Shown here in pieces: positions 38,626-46,352 of a DNA stretch of 64,000 nucleotides (the first letter of the stretch is position 1; every line of letters starts with the position of its first letter). The notes under the pieces were generated by a model. It did not search any database, was not told the DNA's origin, and worked only from the letters and a program-made list of their open reading frames with translations. The stretch spans positions 1 to 64,000 of the forward strand of contig NZ_CP118969.1 in the NCBI RefSeq assembly GCF_029023865.1, read 5' to 3'. This DNA comes from Lactococcus lactis (GTDB lineage: Bacteria > Bacillota > Bacilli > Lactobacillales > Streptococcaceae). A program made the translations under genes and the position numbers.

Positions 38626-38757
38626 TTTATTTACTACCTCAAATCCGGCTAATATAGCACCAGCAACTAAGCCTGACATGATTTCTTTGTCTGTCAGTCC
38701 TTGCTTTTCTGCTTCATCAAGAACTTTTCCAAGTTCTTCAATTTCTTTATCATTCAT
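38623..38757 (-). CDS. 44-residue hypothetical protein
   Basis: A short gene with a good GGAAAA ribosome site. The sequence begins MNDKEIEELGKVLDEAEKQG with an amphipathic acidic helix, followed by a hydrophobic C-terminal part (SGLVAGAILAGFEVV) that could be a short membrane helix. It sits between two copies of a GGTAAC-rich repeat. Function unknown. Confidence 0.6.
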   Translation of the reverse strand: MNDKEIEELGKVLDEAEKQGLTDKEIMSGLVAGAILAGFEVVNK

Positions 38758-38778
38758 AATATTTTCCTTTTTCTATAT

Positions 38779-38897
38779 AATTCCTAGCGAAGTAGGAAAA
38801 GTACGGTATCACGGTAACAACACTCCATAAATAGCTTAACCACGCAGTTTTAATTGTTACCACCGACGGTAACACGTTACCGAACTACGGTATCATT
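38779..38897. repeat. GGTAAC-rich repeat block, copy B
   Basis: Shares AATTCCTAGCGA, TAAATAGCTTAACCA and GTTACCGAACTAC with copy A. It contains the palindrome CGGTAAC-AC-GTTACCG. It overlaps the end of the helicase gene. Confidence 0.7.
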
Positions 38898-40527
38898 TTC
38901 GCTTTTTCTTGCGTTGATAACCTTTTGACAGTCGTTTGTGCTTATCGTCGTCCCAATGAAAGAGCCGTCTAAAAAGTTCGTACTCCTCTGCTCGGTGCAA
39001 ATCTACGGCTCGATTAAAACCTGCGGTATGTGGTCTTTGAGTTGTTTTTTCCCATTCCTTTTTAATGTGGTCAGGTAATTTAAGCTCAAACTCTCGCTTA
39101 GTAAATGGCTTCACTCCCTCATCTTCGCACCATGCACGATATAAGGCACTTAGAAAAGTAGTCGGTAGAAAATCACTAACAAATTCCTCAAACATATCAT
39201 TTACAAAAGCCAATACATTGTCATTGCTGATTTTGAAGTCATCTAATAGCCCTTGTGTGGCTTTTGGTTCGTCAAACTTCTCAAAGTTAAGCGATAAAGC
39301 GATTTTAAGGACATACTCTAAAACGTCTTTGCGTTTAATATAATCATCCTTTATTTTCCAATCGTCATTATCTGCGGTAAAAGACTTTTCAAAAGGCACG
39401 ATAAGCAAACGTCTGTATGTTCCATTTGACTTATTTCTAAACTTTGGCAAGAAGTTAGTGGATTGTATAACCAGCTTATTAAATACTGCTAAGGTGGGTT
39501 GCTTTCCTTTCGCTTCAATCGGTACTGGGTCGCCAGTCACTACTGAAAAGTAATTTCCTGCGTTGTCTAAGTAACTGACTTGGCTGTCATCTCCAATAAT
39601 ACAAGTTTTGCCAACGACTTGGGAAAGGGCGAACCGTTCCGCAAATTGTTCAGCTTTGACACTTGCGACGTTCTCACGTCCGATTAAGTTCATGATGAGA
39701 CTTTGAAAAGTCCCTTTGCCGTCATTTCCTTTACCGACGAGCCAAACGCCTTTACGATAGGAGTAATTGCCGTTGGTACTTGCGGAAATAATCTGCCATA
39801 AAAGGCTGACAAGCTCTTCATCTCCACTCATTAAATCATTGAGCCAGTCATCTACGTTCCAACCGTTAATATTGGGTACTTTAGCTTTTGCGTTGTACTT
39901 GGTCGCAATGGTTGACGTAAAGACGTATTTAGGACTGAATGGCTCTAATTGCTGGGTTTTCTTATTGAAAATACCGTTCGCTACTGGGATAAGATGAGCC
40001 TCTGCAGTCTGCTGTTTTACTTCTGATAAAGTTTCAAGTTTGAATAATACTTCTTTTGACCGTGCTTGACTGTATGACGGCTCTAGCCAATAAATGAGCC
40101 GATGAAAGAAGTTCTCATTTGTTTCATATATGCCTAGTTCAGGGTTATAAACGCCTAACAGTCCGCTTTGGTGGTCTAATTTGATGACTTTGAGCGTTTT
40201 ATAGATGATTATAGCCGTATCTAAGGGACTTAGTGACTTGGGTGCGTTGCCGTCCTCTTTAGGTGTGCTTAAAAATAAGTTACGGTGTTCAAAGAATAGT
40301 TTTCTAACCGCTCTAAGCGTTTGAGTATTTGCTTTGACATAGTCAGGGCTATTGATGATTTCTTTTTCTTGTTCCAGCCAGTCTTTTAAGCATTCCTGAT
40401 AACCTGTGACATTAATGACTTTTTTGCCGTCTTCGCCATAATCTGTGAAGTCCTCTATTTTAGGTTTTGGACTTCTTACGTTTTCCTGTGGCGTTTCTGC
40501 CACAAGTTTTTCTAATTGGTCTGTCAT
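38893..40527 (-). CDS. D5/P4-type SF3 helicase (phage/plasmid primase family)
   Basis: The 544-residue replication protein has a D5_N-like region (about 150-250) and an SF3 helicase domain with Walker A GKGNDGKGT at 265-273, followed by IIGDDSQVSY. It matches the P4-family C-terminal helicase module used by satellites and plasmids to unwind their origin. It lies just downstream of the Prim-Pol gene (10 bp apart); together they form a split version of a primase-helicase. Confidence 0.9.
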   Translation of the reverse strand: MTDQLEKLVAETPQENVRSPKPKIEDFTDYGEDGKKVINVTGYQECLKDWLEQEKEIINSPDYVKANTQTLRAVRKLFFEHRNLFLSTPKEDGNAPKSLSPLDTAIIIYKTLKVIKLDHQSGLLGVYNPELGIYETNENFFHRLIYWLEPSYSQARSKEVLFKLETLSEVKQQTAEAHLIPVANGIFNKKTQQLEPFSPKYVFTSTIATKYNAKAKVPNINGWNVDDWLNDLMSGDEELVSLLWQIISASTNGNYSYRKGVWLVGKGNDGKGTFQSLIMNLIGRENVASVKAEQFAERFALSQVVGKTCIIGDDSQVSYLDNAGNYFSVVTGDPVPIEAKGKQPTLAVFNKLVIQSTNFLPKFRNKSNGTYRRLLIVPFEKSFTADNDDWKIKDDYIKRKDVLEYVLKIALSLNFEKFDEPKATQGLLDDFKISNDNVLAFVNDMFEEFVSDFLPTTFLSALYRAWCEDEGVKPFTKREFELKLPDHIKKEWEKTTQRPHTAGFNRAVDLHRAEEYELFRRLFHWDDDKHKRLSKGYQRKKKRK

Positions 40528-40537
40528 GACTTCCTTT

Positions 40538-41332
40538 CTATTTCATCTTGAATACACTTTTCCAAATAGTTGCCAGCTCGTCATCAGGTAAGGGCGGACT
40601 GGTTCGATTGTTAAAGGTTCGCAATAAGTCCATACAGCTATTATTATCAATGCCGATTTTTCTCCAGTAGTGAAGTATTCGATTTGTATCGTTGTTTCGG
40701 TTGCCTTTTCGTGCGCCTTGGTTGAATAACTCCCACATTTCAGCGCCATAAGTTCGGCTACTTGTGCCAGTTGTTGCGCGTGCCTGTGGTCGTTGTATCA
40801 TTTCAAGTAACCAATCAGGACAATCGCAAAGACTATCGAAAGTTAAAGGCTCGTTAGTTTCTGTATCATTCAAAGGGATATAATCGCCGTCTGTCCGTTT
40901 GCTCGGATATATGGGTGTGAAGTGTGTCTTTATCTCTACACCGTCCGCTAGTTCACTGACAACCGGCTGACTGAATAGCTCTTTCGGAACTTTAAAGAAA
41001 ACATGCAAGCCGTTGCCTGTGGGTGTCTTTTCAACATAGGTACTTAATATTTCCCCCTCGCTGTGTTCATTCCACAACCGACTGAATACAACTCTGCCAT
41101 TCTGTCCGTTTTGGTGCTGGTCTAAGTCAATACAAATCAAACCGCTGTTTCTAAGATTAATCATGATATTGCGGTTCGGTATTTCATCAAACCACGCGCT
41201 CACTGTGATTTCGTCAAGAGTTCCACTTGAAGTTCCTTTTATAACAGCTCTCTCGCTTTTCCCTGCAGGATAACCAGCGATAACAGAAAAGCCACGACTA
41301 ATACAGTTTAGGGCTTGTTCTTTGGGTGTCAA
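40538..41332 (-). CDS. Bifunctional DNA primase/polymerase (Prim-Pol) domain protein
   Basis: The 264-residue AEP-type Prim-Pol has the metal-binding motif CIDLD (Asp69 and Asp71) and a TPTGNGLH motif (103-110). Its C-terminal region (about 205-264) resembles a primase C-terminal helical domain. The start is TTG, overlapping the preceding gene's stop (ATTGA) with GGAGGT upstream, a coupled start. It probably primes the element's own replication. Confidence 0.88.
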   Translation of the reverse strand: MTPKEQALNCISRGFSVIAGYPAGKSERAVIKGTSSGTLDEITVSAWFDEIPNRNIMINLRNSGLICIDLDQHQNGQNGRVVFSRLWNEHSEGEILSTYVEKTPTGNGLHVFFKVPKELFSQPVVSELADGVEIKTHFTPIYPSKRTDGDYIPLNDTETNEPLTFDSLCDCPDWLLEMIQRPQARATTGTSSRTYGAEMWELFNQGARKGNRNNDTNRILHYWRKIGIDNNSCMDLLRTFNNRTSPPLPDDELATIWKSVFKMK

Positions 41333-41436
41333 TGGTCAACCTCCAGTCTATACTCGCATTCATCACAAATTTGCCGTTCTTGATAAGGGATAATCTCATT
41401 TTCTTTAAGAGGTTTACCACATAAATAACAATTCAC
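41329..41436 (-). CDS. 35-residue zinc-ribbon-like protein
   Basis: A GTG start at 41436 follows an excellent AAGGAGG site. The product starts MNCYLCGKPLKENEI and has two CxxC pairs (CYLC, CDEC), fitting a small zinc finger. It overlaps the Prim-Pol start by 4 bp. A longer frame through the same stop overlaps the neighbouring gene in another frame and is not believed. Confidence 0.65.
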   Translation of the reverse strand: MNCYLCGKPLKENEIIPYQERQICDECEYRLEVDH

Positions 41437-41440
41437 TTTG

Positions 41441-41770
41441 TTAGTCCTCCTTAAAAAGTTGGTCAATCCAATCAAGTTCTGCAAGGGTGTAGCCGTTGAC
41501 TGCGTTATTAATCGCAATGCCCGTCCGTTGTTTCTTGATAATTCCAGCTCTGCGTTCTTCCTCATTAGTTGGGATAAAATAGCCGTTATCAATTGAACCA
41601 ATGGCGCAACCTTGCTTGTGGAGGTACTCAATTCTGCTTTGAAGTGTTCTAAAATCAATATCAAGCGCTTGTGCTAAAATCTTGCCTTTGACAGCTCGTT
41701 CAATTCCTCGATGTTCAGCAAGAAATTTAATAATGTTTTGTTCAATTTTTTGTAATTCGCTTAATTTCAT
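41441..41770 (-). CDS. Winged-helix-like phage replication-associated protein
   Basis: The 109-residue protein has an N-terminal helix-turn-helix character (IERAVKGKILAQALDIDFRT). It is part of the tightly packed leftward operon and overlaps its upstream neighbour by 4 bp. A regulatory or replication accessory role is inferred; no firm family match. Confidence 0.65.
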   Translation of the reverse strand: MKLSELQKIEQNIIKFLAEHRGIERAVKGKILAQALDIDFRTLQSRIEYLHKQGCAIGSIDNGYFIPTNEEERRAGIIKKQRTGIAINNAVNGYTLAELDWIDQLFKED

Positions 41771-42021
41771 TTTTTAGTTTCCTTTATTTGTACTTTCATG
41801 CCAGCCAGTTGCTTGCCTAAAATCGGCACTGATTGCGTGCATAAGTTGCTTTTCACTCCACTAGGTAAGTTTATGCTTGTGCTAGCTTCAAACTGCTGTA
41901 TTAAGTCATATTTAACCGCTTGTGCATTGTAAATTATCTTAAATGGGTGTTTGCCTATCGGTCTAAAACTATTCTGTCCGTGCCGTTTTATAGCCGTGTA
42001 GCCTTGGTGGTGTTCTATCAT
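41767..42021 (-). CDS. Hypothetical phage protein
   Basis: 84 residues, basic, with no clear motif (MIEHHQGYTAIKRHGQNSFR). It overlaps both neighbours by 4 bp, so it is translationally coupled in the leftward replication operon. It is probably real because of this packing. Confidence 0.55.
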   Translation of the reverse strand: MIEHHQGYTAIKRHGQNSFRPIGKHPFKIIYNAQAVKYDLIQQFEASTSINLPSGVKSNLCTQSVPILGKQLAGMKVQIKETKK

Positions 42022-42257
42022 TTCGCTACCTCATCAAATAAGCTGATTTCTCCGCCCTCTTTTTCGCCCTCAAATCGGATACCATGCTTATATTTACGAA
42101 CTTTAAAAGAATAATCAACGGTGCCTGTATTGGCGTTTAACGGGTCTAATTTTTCAATCTGCTTGTCTATCAGCTCTGAATGATAGGCTTTTAAGTTTTG
42201 CATGCCTACGCTATCAATTCCAGCCACATAAGGGCAAATTTTAACAATATTTTGCAT
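42018..42257 (-). CDS. Hypothetical phage protein
   Basis: 79 residues from the ATG at 42257, which has an AAAAAGGA site about 10 bases upstream. An in-frame TTG at 42290 would give 90 residues. The C-terminal half is charged (VRKYKHGIRFEGEKEGGE). Coupled to the next gene by a 4-bp overlap. Function unknown. Confidence 0.55.
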   Translation of the reverse strand: MQNIVKICPYVAGIDSVGMQNLKAYHSELIDKQIEKLDPLNANTGTVDYSFKVRKYKHGIRFEGEKEGGEISLFDEVAK

Positions 42258-42294
42258 TTTCTTATAATCCTTTTTTGCCTTGCCTGACAAGTTG

Positions 42295-42576
42295 CTAAGT
42301 ATCTATGATGATGAACTTACATATATCATCAATCAGATAGTAAATAAGTGAAGTCTTATATTTTGGCTTATAGCGATTCAATCCGTGCTTTTCCCAATTA
42401 TCAAGTGTGCCGTCTGATATATCCAAGTCTTCCATGACACGCTTTTTAGAGATATAAGGTAATACCCGCTTTTCATTTCTGATTTTGAGTTGTGTGGCAA
42501 GATGTTCATTAAATAAATGAATGACTTCATCAACTAAGCCACGCGCCACAAGGGTTGTTAGTGTGTCTTCATTCAC
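42295..42576 (-). CDS. Excisionase/MerR-like HTH protein
   Basis: The 93-residue protein contains KKRVMEDLDISDGTLDNWEKHGL, the pattern of HTH_17-type DNA-binding proteins such as phage excisionases. It could serve as the excision partner of the integrase at the other end of the element, or as an activator of the replication operon. GGAGG precedes the ATG. Confidence 0.6.
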   Translation of the reverse strand: MNEDTLTTLVARGLVDEVIHLFNEHLATQLKIRNEKRVLPYISKKRVMEDLDISDGTLDNWEKHGLNRYKPKYKTSLIYYLIDDICKFIIIDT

Positions 42577-42587
42577 GGCTTACCTCC

Positions 42588-43013
42588 TTATTTATCCCAA
42601 GAAGTCCAGTTTTTCTTTTCCTCTGCCATTCCTGCTTCGTACATTCTACGAGTTACCAAAGAATGAAATTCACGGCTTTGTCTTACCTCGCTTCCGCCTG
42701 ATATATCTTTAATAGCCTGATTTTTTACGGTGTTATAGAGTTGCAAATAATTTTCAAATTCTTCGGTTTCTTTTTCAAGCCATTTTGTAGGTTTGTGAGC
42801 TTTTTTACCACGATTAAATCCTACGCTGTAAGCGGTCATTAACGCTTGATAGATATCGTATTTTTCCAATTTCAAGCCGTCTCGTTCTTCAAGCCAGTTA
42901 AGAGAGAAAAATAAATCTTCAAATACTGGGTTAAATTCTGTAAAGCTACATTCTTTTGCGACTGCCTGCTCGATTTCTGCACGTACATTCAATTTTTCGT
43001 CTGTTATTGCCAT
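42588..43013 (-). CDS. Hypothetical phage protein
   Basis: 141 residues, charged and helix-rich, without a recognised domain. A segment RGKKAHKPTKWLEKETEEFENY lies in the middle. It is part of the leftward operon, 4 bp after the upstream gene. Probably replication associated by position only. Confidence 0.55.
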   Translation of the reverse strand: MAITDEKLNVRAEIEQAVAKECSFTEFNPVFEDLFFSLNWLEERDGLKLEKYDIYQALMTAYSVGFNRGKKAHKPTKWLEKETEEFENYLQLYNTVKNQAIKDISGGSEVRQSREFHSLVTRRMYEAGMAEEKKNWTSWDK

Positions 43014-43017
43014 TTTC

Positions 43018-43212
43018 TTACGCCTTAACCATTTCTACTTGGATATCATTTTCTAAAGTTGTGAAAGTTACTACTGATTGACCGTCAAACAAGCGGTAGA
43101 CATACTCATTAAGCTGGATAAAATGGCGTGCCTTGGCTTTTAATAAGTCCATGAGTTCAAAGGCTACGGTGTCATCTAAGATATAAGTTTCTTTGTTCGC
43201 TGTATTATTCAT
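43018..43212 (-). CDS. Hypothetical phage protein
   Basis: 64 residues from the ATG at 43212, 12 bases after a GGAG; an upstream TTG at 43230 would place the ribosome site inside the gene. The protein is acidic with no motif. It opens the main replication run of the leftward operon. A Chi heptamer lies at 43254 just upstream. Confidence 0.5.
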   Translation of the reverse strand: MNNTANKETYILDDTVAFELMDLLKAKARHFIQLNEYVYRLFDGQSVVTFTTLENDIQVEMVKA

Positions 43213-43329
43213 TTTGTTTTTATTCTCCAATTTGTTATAATTAGAGGTAGAAAGCGCGTGTTTTTCACGTTTTGCTACTCTAATTTTGATAAAAAGCTGT
43301 CATCGGTCACCAAACTTTCAGACGGCTTT

Positions 43330-43578
43330 TTAATTTGCTAAAAATTGTTTTATTTCATGAAACGCCATGCCTATTTCTAACAGTAAGATAATGCTGTCAG
43401 TATAGCGCCTGAGCGTTTCTTTTTGTTCTGCGGTTAATTTATCGCCCGACTGTTTAAAGCTCGTCAGACTGCGATATTTTCCGCTTGTCGTAAGTTGTAC
43501 GAGTAAATCAAGAATGATTTTGTGATAGTACGGTTTCGACTGTTTGCTTTGCATGATTGCGGTGTCTAGTTTGTTCAT
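43330..43578 (-). CDS. Hypothetical phage protein
   Basis: 82 residues, helix-rich and basic, with a hydrophobic stretch near the end (IILLLEIGMAFHEI). It follows the Cro-like gene by 3 bp, so the two are an early leftward pair. Function unknown. Confidence 0.5.
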   Translation of the reverse strand: MNKLDTAIMQSKQSKPYYHKIILDLLVQLTTSGKYRSLTSFKQSGDKLTAEQKETLRRYTDSIILLLEIGMAFHEIKQFLAN

Positions 43579-43581
43579 AGG

Positions 43582-43779
43582 CTAGCAATTTTCAGCAATA
43601 GCGGAAACAACGGCATTGAAAACCTTATTTTTAACTTCTTGAGGTTCATTATCTCGTGTTAGACTTTGAGCAGTCTTTTCGGTTACTCCTAAGACTTTCG
43701 CAAGGTCTTTCTTTGTCATGAGCTTGTCAGCCTGAACTCGTCGCAAGGCTTTTTTCATTTCTGGGGTTAGTAGTGGCAC
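43582..43779 (-). CDS. Cro-like HTH regulator
   Basis: The 65-residue single helix-turn-helix protein (MTKKDLAKVLGVTEKTAQSL) is the first leftward gene, facing the CI-like gene across the operator region. The start is GTG with a GAAGG site. By position it is the Cro counterpart that favours replication. Confidence 0.75.
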   Translation of the reverse strand: MPLLTPEMKKALRRVQADKLMTKKDLAKVLGVTEKTAQSLTRDNEPQEVKNKVFNAVVSAIAENC

Positions 43780-43803
43780 TTTTTACCTTCTTTCTTTTTT
43801 TTG

Positions 43804-44010
43804 TTTTACTTCTTTAGATATTTTCCTTTGACATTTATTATCTAAAAAGGTAAAATATAAGCATAATTAAAAGAGCAATCAACGAACTTATAAACCTGCT
43901 GGGGAGCTAGTTAAAAGAAGTCTTTGCTTTTTTGTTGAATAACTTAACTGAAAACTATTTTACTCTACAAGATAATAAAAGTCAAGTGTTTTTATCTAGA
44001 AAAGTAAAAT
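43804..44010. promoter_or_regulatory. Genetic-switch region with four operators
   Basis: Four related 19-bp sites lie between the divergent regulators: 43804-43822 (minus), TTATCTAAAAAGGTAAAAT at 43838-43856, 43957-43975 (minus) and TTATCTAGAAAAGTAAAAT at 43992-44010. The consensus is about TTATCTARARARGTAAAAT. Two sites sit near each divergent gene, as expected for CI/Cro control. Confidence 0.8.
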
Positions 44011-44039
44011 AATTTTCGTGTTATGCTTGAAAGGCTGAC

Positions 44040-44426
44040 ATGACTATATTTGAAAGAGTACAAGAACTATCTAGAAAACAGGGGAAAACATTACAAAAAG
44101 TAGCTAATGACCTAGGGTTTGGCGACAACTATTTGTATACGTTAAAAAAACAAAAACCGAAAGCTGACAACCTTGAAAAACTAGCCGACTACTTCCATGT
44201 ATCGGTTGACTATTTACTAGGACGTGCTGAAGCTAAACCAGTCAACGAACCGATAGACTTGGCGGAAGTCGCAAACTCTGATGATGACGCTATTTTTGAC
44301 AGTATTCTAAGTGCTGGTGGTCGCCCTTTGACCGAAAAAGACAAAGCTATGATTAAATTAGTTTTTGCTGACCGTTGGGAAGAATTGCAACAAAAAGCTA
44401 AAGACTTGAAAGATAGTGAAAAATGA
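44040..44426 (+). CDS. CI-like repressor (XRE HTH, no protease domain)
   Basis: The 128-residue protein has an N-terminal helix-turn-helix (about 8-60; TLQKVANDLGFGDNYLYTL) and a short C-terminal region. It lacks the S24 self-cleavage domain of lambda-type repressors. Such repressors are usually inactivated by a partner metallopeptidase, and one is encoded next door. It probably keeps the element silent by binding the 19-bp operators. Confidence 0.82.
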   Translation: MTIFERVQELSRKQGKTLQKVANDLGFGDNYLYTLKKQKPKADNLEKLADYFHVSVDYLLGRAEAKPVNEPIDLAEVANSDDDAIFDSILSAGGRPLTEKDKAMIKLVFADRWEELQQKAKDLKDSEK

Positions 44427-44435
44427 GGGCGTTAA

Positions 44436-44990
44436 ATGAATCAAGAAGAATTGACCGCTCTTATAGTAATCAAGATTGAAAACTTAGGCATAGATTACAG
44501 AACATTTGAATATGATAATCAAAGAGCTTGGATAGATACAAGGCTTTGTATTGGCGGTTATAACCCAAATTTAGCTACGCCTTTTGACCATGCTCACGAG
44601 TATATGCACGCTTACTACGAAGATGATAGACGGCTAGGCGAATGTGATACGTTAAGCCCTACGGAAAAAAGAGCCAACAAAGAAGCTATTTTAATGCTTT
44701 GGGATTGGTTCATACAAAATGGCGGTAACTTTGATGATATAACACAGTTTTGTGAGATAACTGGTTGCCACTATGACGCCACTAAAAGACTGATAACATC
44801 AATGTGTTGCGATACAACTACAAAGAACTTTCGTGAGTGCGCCATTGATTACGTTAGCCATTTTGACATTATCACGCGCGACACGTTAAATATATACAAC
44901 TTCTTAGACTTTTACGGCTATCATCACAACGCTTATGACGAGGCGCGTGCGTTGCTGTATGAGCTGTGCTGGTTTGAGTTGGTGGGGTAA
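44436..44990 (+). CDS. ImmA/IrrE-type metallopeptidase
   Basis: The 184-residue protein has a zinc-binding HEYMH (in FDHAHEYMHAYYEDD) and a downstream Glu-rich helix (KRANKEAIL), the DUF955/ImmA arrangement. In ICEBs1 and several phages such enzymes cleave the neighbouring repressor on induction. The coupling to the upstream CI-like gene (9 bp apart) supports that role here. Confidence 0.8.
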   Translation: MNQEELTALIVIKIENLGIDYRTFEYDNQRAWIDTRLCIGGYNPNLATPFDHAHEYMHAYYEDDRRLGECDTLSPTEKRANKEAILMLWDWFIQNGGNFDDITQFCEITGCHYDATKRLITSMCCDTTTKNFRECAIDYVSHFDIITRDTLNIYNFLDFYGYHHNAYDEARALLYELCWFELVG

Positions 44991-44994
44991 AGTA

Positions 44995-45081
44995 ATGAGA
45001 AGAAAAAAGAAAAAACCAGTTAAAAAGTTTGTTGTATTACAAGCTATAGGAGATATTCTTTTAAGTCTAATAGGTTTTTGA
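44995..45081 (+). CDS. 28-residue basic peptide
   Basis: A short open frame starts 4 bp after the metallopeptidase stop, with GGTGGGG upstream as ribosome site. A lysine/arginine-rich start (MRRKKKKPVKKF) is followed by a hydrophobic tail. It could be a real small membrane peptide or chance. Confidence 0.35.
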   Translation: MRRKKKKPVKKFVVLQAIGDILLSLIGF

Positions 45082-45100
45082 AAAACCAAGGAGATAAAAT

Positions 45101-45331
45101 ATGAAAAATATTGTGGATGAATTAAAAAAAGAACAAAAAATAAATCTACTTCTATTTGTTGTTCTTAATCTATTGTTTATTTTTATAGTGAAAACAAATT
45201 TTGTATATATGATAGCTTTAAATATTGCTTTAATCACTAATATTTTTATAAAACATATTAATAAATTTGCGAAAATAGCACTATATACCATAAGTTTTAT
45301 ATTATTCGTTTTGAGTATTGTTGCCTTTTGA
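45101..45331 (+). CDS. Small membrane protein, two helices
   Basis: 76 residues with an AAGGAGA ribosome site, an N-terminal charged helix and two to three hydrophobic segments (LLLFVVLNLLFIFIV; YMIALNIALITNIFI; ALYTISFILFVLSIV). Its position after the repressor pair suggests a lysogenic accessory gene, possibly for exclusion. Function unknown. Confidence 0.55.
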   Translation: MKNIVDELKKEQKINLLLFVVLNLLFIFIVKTNFVYMIALNIALITNIFIKHINKFAKIALYTISFILFVLSIVAF

Positions 45332-45403
45332 TTGATAATGAACATTAACTTGTTGATGAAAGACGCACACACAAGCTATTACTAATATTGTAAAGGAGGA
45401 AAC

Positions 45404-45598
45404 ATGAAACTATCGGACTACTTAAAGAGTATTGATAACTTAGATGAAAAAATGGAAAAGGCTGTAATTATAGCTGGGTATGAGAAAATGTTTGGAGAAC
45501 ACTACAGACTACCACAAGAACAGTTTGCTGACCTGATGGAATTACCTTTGCCAAAATTAAGAAGAGTTATTCATGAAATGAAAAAAGCAATAGATTAG
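45404..45598 (+). CDS. Hypothetical small protein
   Basis: 64 residues preceded by an ideal AAAGGAGGAAAC site. The C-terminal part (LPQEQFADLMELPLPKLRRVIHEMKK) could form a helix-turn-helix. No family recognised. Confidence 0.55.
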   Translation: MKLSDYLKSIDNLDEKMEKAVIIAGYEKMFGEHYRLPQEQFADLMELPLPKLRRVIHEMKKAID

Positions 45599-45630
45599 AA
45601 CTTTAATAGTGCTAAAGTCTATATAGCTGT

Positions 45631-45672
45631 GAACCTTAACATTTTTTAACATGCTAACAAATGCTAAGGTTC
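45631..45672. repeat. Inverted repeat GAACCTTA...TAAGGTTC
   Basis: GAACCTTAACATT and AATGCTAAGGTTC pair around a loop that contains AACATGCTAAC. It lies in the 151-bp gap between two small genes. There is no T-run directly after. Confidence 0.6.
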
Positions 45673-45749
45673 AAATCTATAAAACAAATCCTAAATTTTA
45701 GGAATGCAAAACAAAAAGCGCTTGAGCGCACGCGAAAGAGGAAAATAAA

Positions 45750-45992
45750 GTGGACAATATTACGAACGAATCAGATAACCTTATTCAAATTTTTAGTCAT
45801 AACCCATTAGCACTTATCTCATGTATTATATTGGGTATTGGCCTTCTATTTACTTTTGCTAGTAGACAGTTTATTTTAGTTAGAGTGCTTTTAGGAAATG
45901 TAAGTTTTATTAAACAACGAATTCTTGGAGTTATTTTTGGAATAGTTGGTGCCTTATTACTTCTTTTTGCAACAGGTAACTTGAATCTTTAA
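45750..45992 (+). CDS. Small membrane protein, two helices
   Basis: 80 residues with a GTG start after AAAGAGG. Two hydrophobic segments (LALISCIILGIGLLFTFA and ILGVIFGIVGALLLLFATG) are joined by a basic loop. Accessory gene of the element, function unknown. Confidence 0.55.
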   Translation: MDNITNESDNLIQIFSHNPLALISCIILGIGLLFTFASRQFILVRVLLGNVSFIKQRILGVIFGIVGALLLLFATGNLNL

Positions 45993-46139
45993 TAAAACAA
46001 ATCACTTGCTCAGCTAATTTTATATAAATATATATCGGCAAAGAGACTTTGATTTGAGAAAAAGAGGTGTGAATATAGTACAACACTTTTTCATCTCGTG
46101 TTGTGTCTTGGAACGAAGCGGAAAGGAATGATTATAACA

Positions 46140-46352
46140 ATGATAACAAAAAAAGAGATAAAAGATCGCTTTGAAAGAACTTCTGGAGGTATTTTAAGCG
46201 GTGTAGAAATAATTACTGATAAAAATACTGGCGTACAATATATGGTGGTTAATAAAGATTCTGACGGTTGTGGAATAACACCGTTGATAGACAAGAATGG
46301 CAAACCACTGTTAGCTAAACCAGATTCTGAATCGCATTTTGATTTATATTAG
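46140..46352 (+). CDS. DUF6440-like small protein
   Basis: The core GGILSGVEIITDKNTGVQYMV followed by GCGITPLIDKNGKPL matches the DUF6440 pattern of small proteins of unknown function. Start at ATG 46140 with an AAAGGA site 12 bases upstream; ATG 46128 would place the site too close. Rightward accessory segment. Confidence 0.65.
   Translation: MITKKEIKDRFERTSGGILSGVEIITDKNTGVQYMVVNKDSDGCGITPLIDKNGKPLLAKPDSESHFDLY

Noticed and set aside
41437-41664. N-terminal part of a 111-codon leftward frame
   Set aside because: It overlaps the better-supported 41441-41770 gene out of frame; only the last 35 codons, with their own AAGGAGG, look real.
45071-45087. GGTTTTT-GAAAAACC as a terminator
   Set aside because: The loop is one to two bases and no T-run follows; it overlaps the ribosome site of the next gene.
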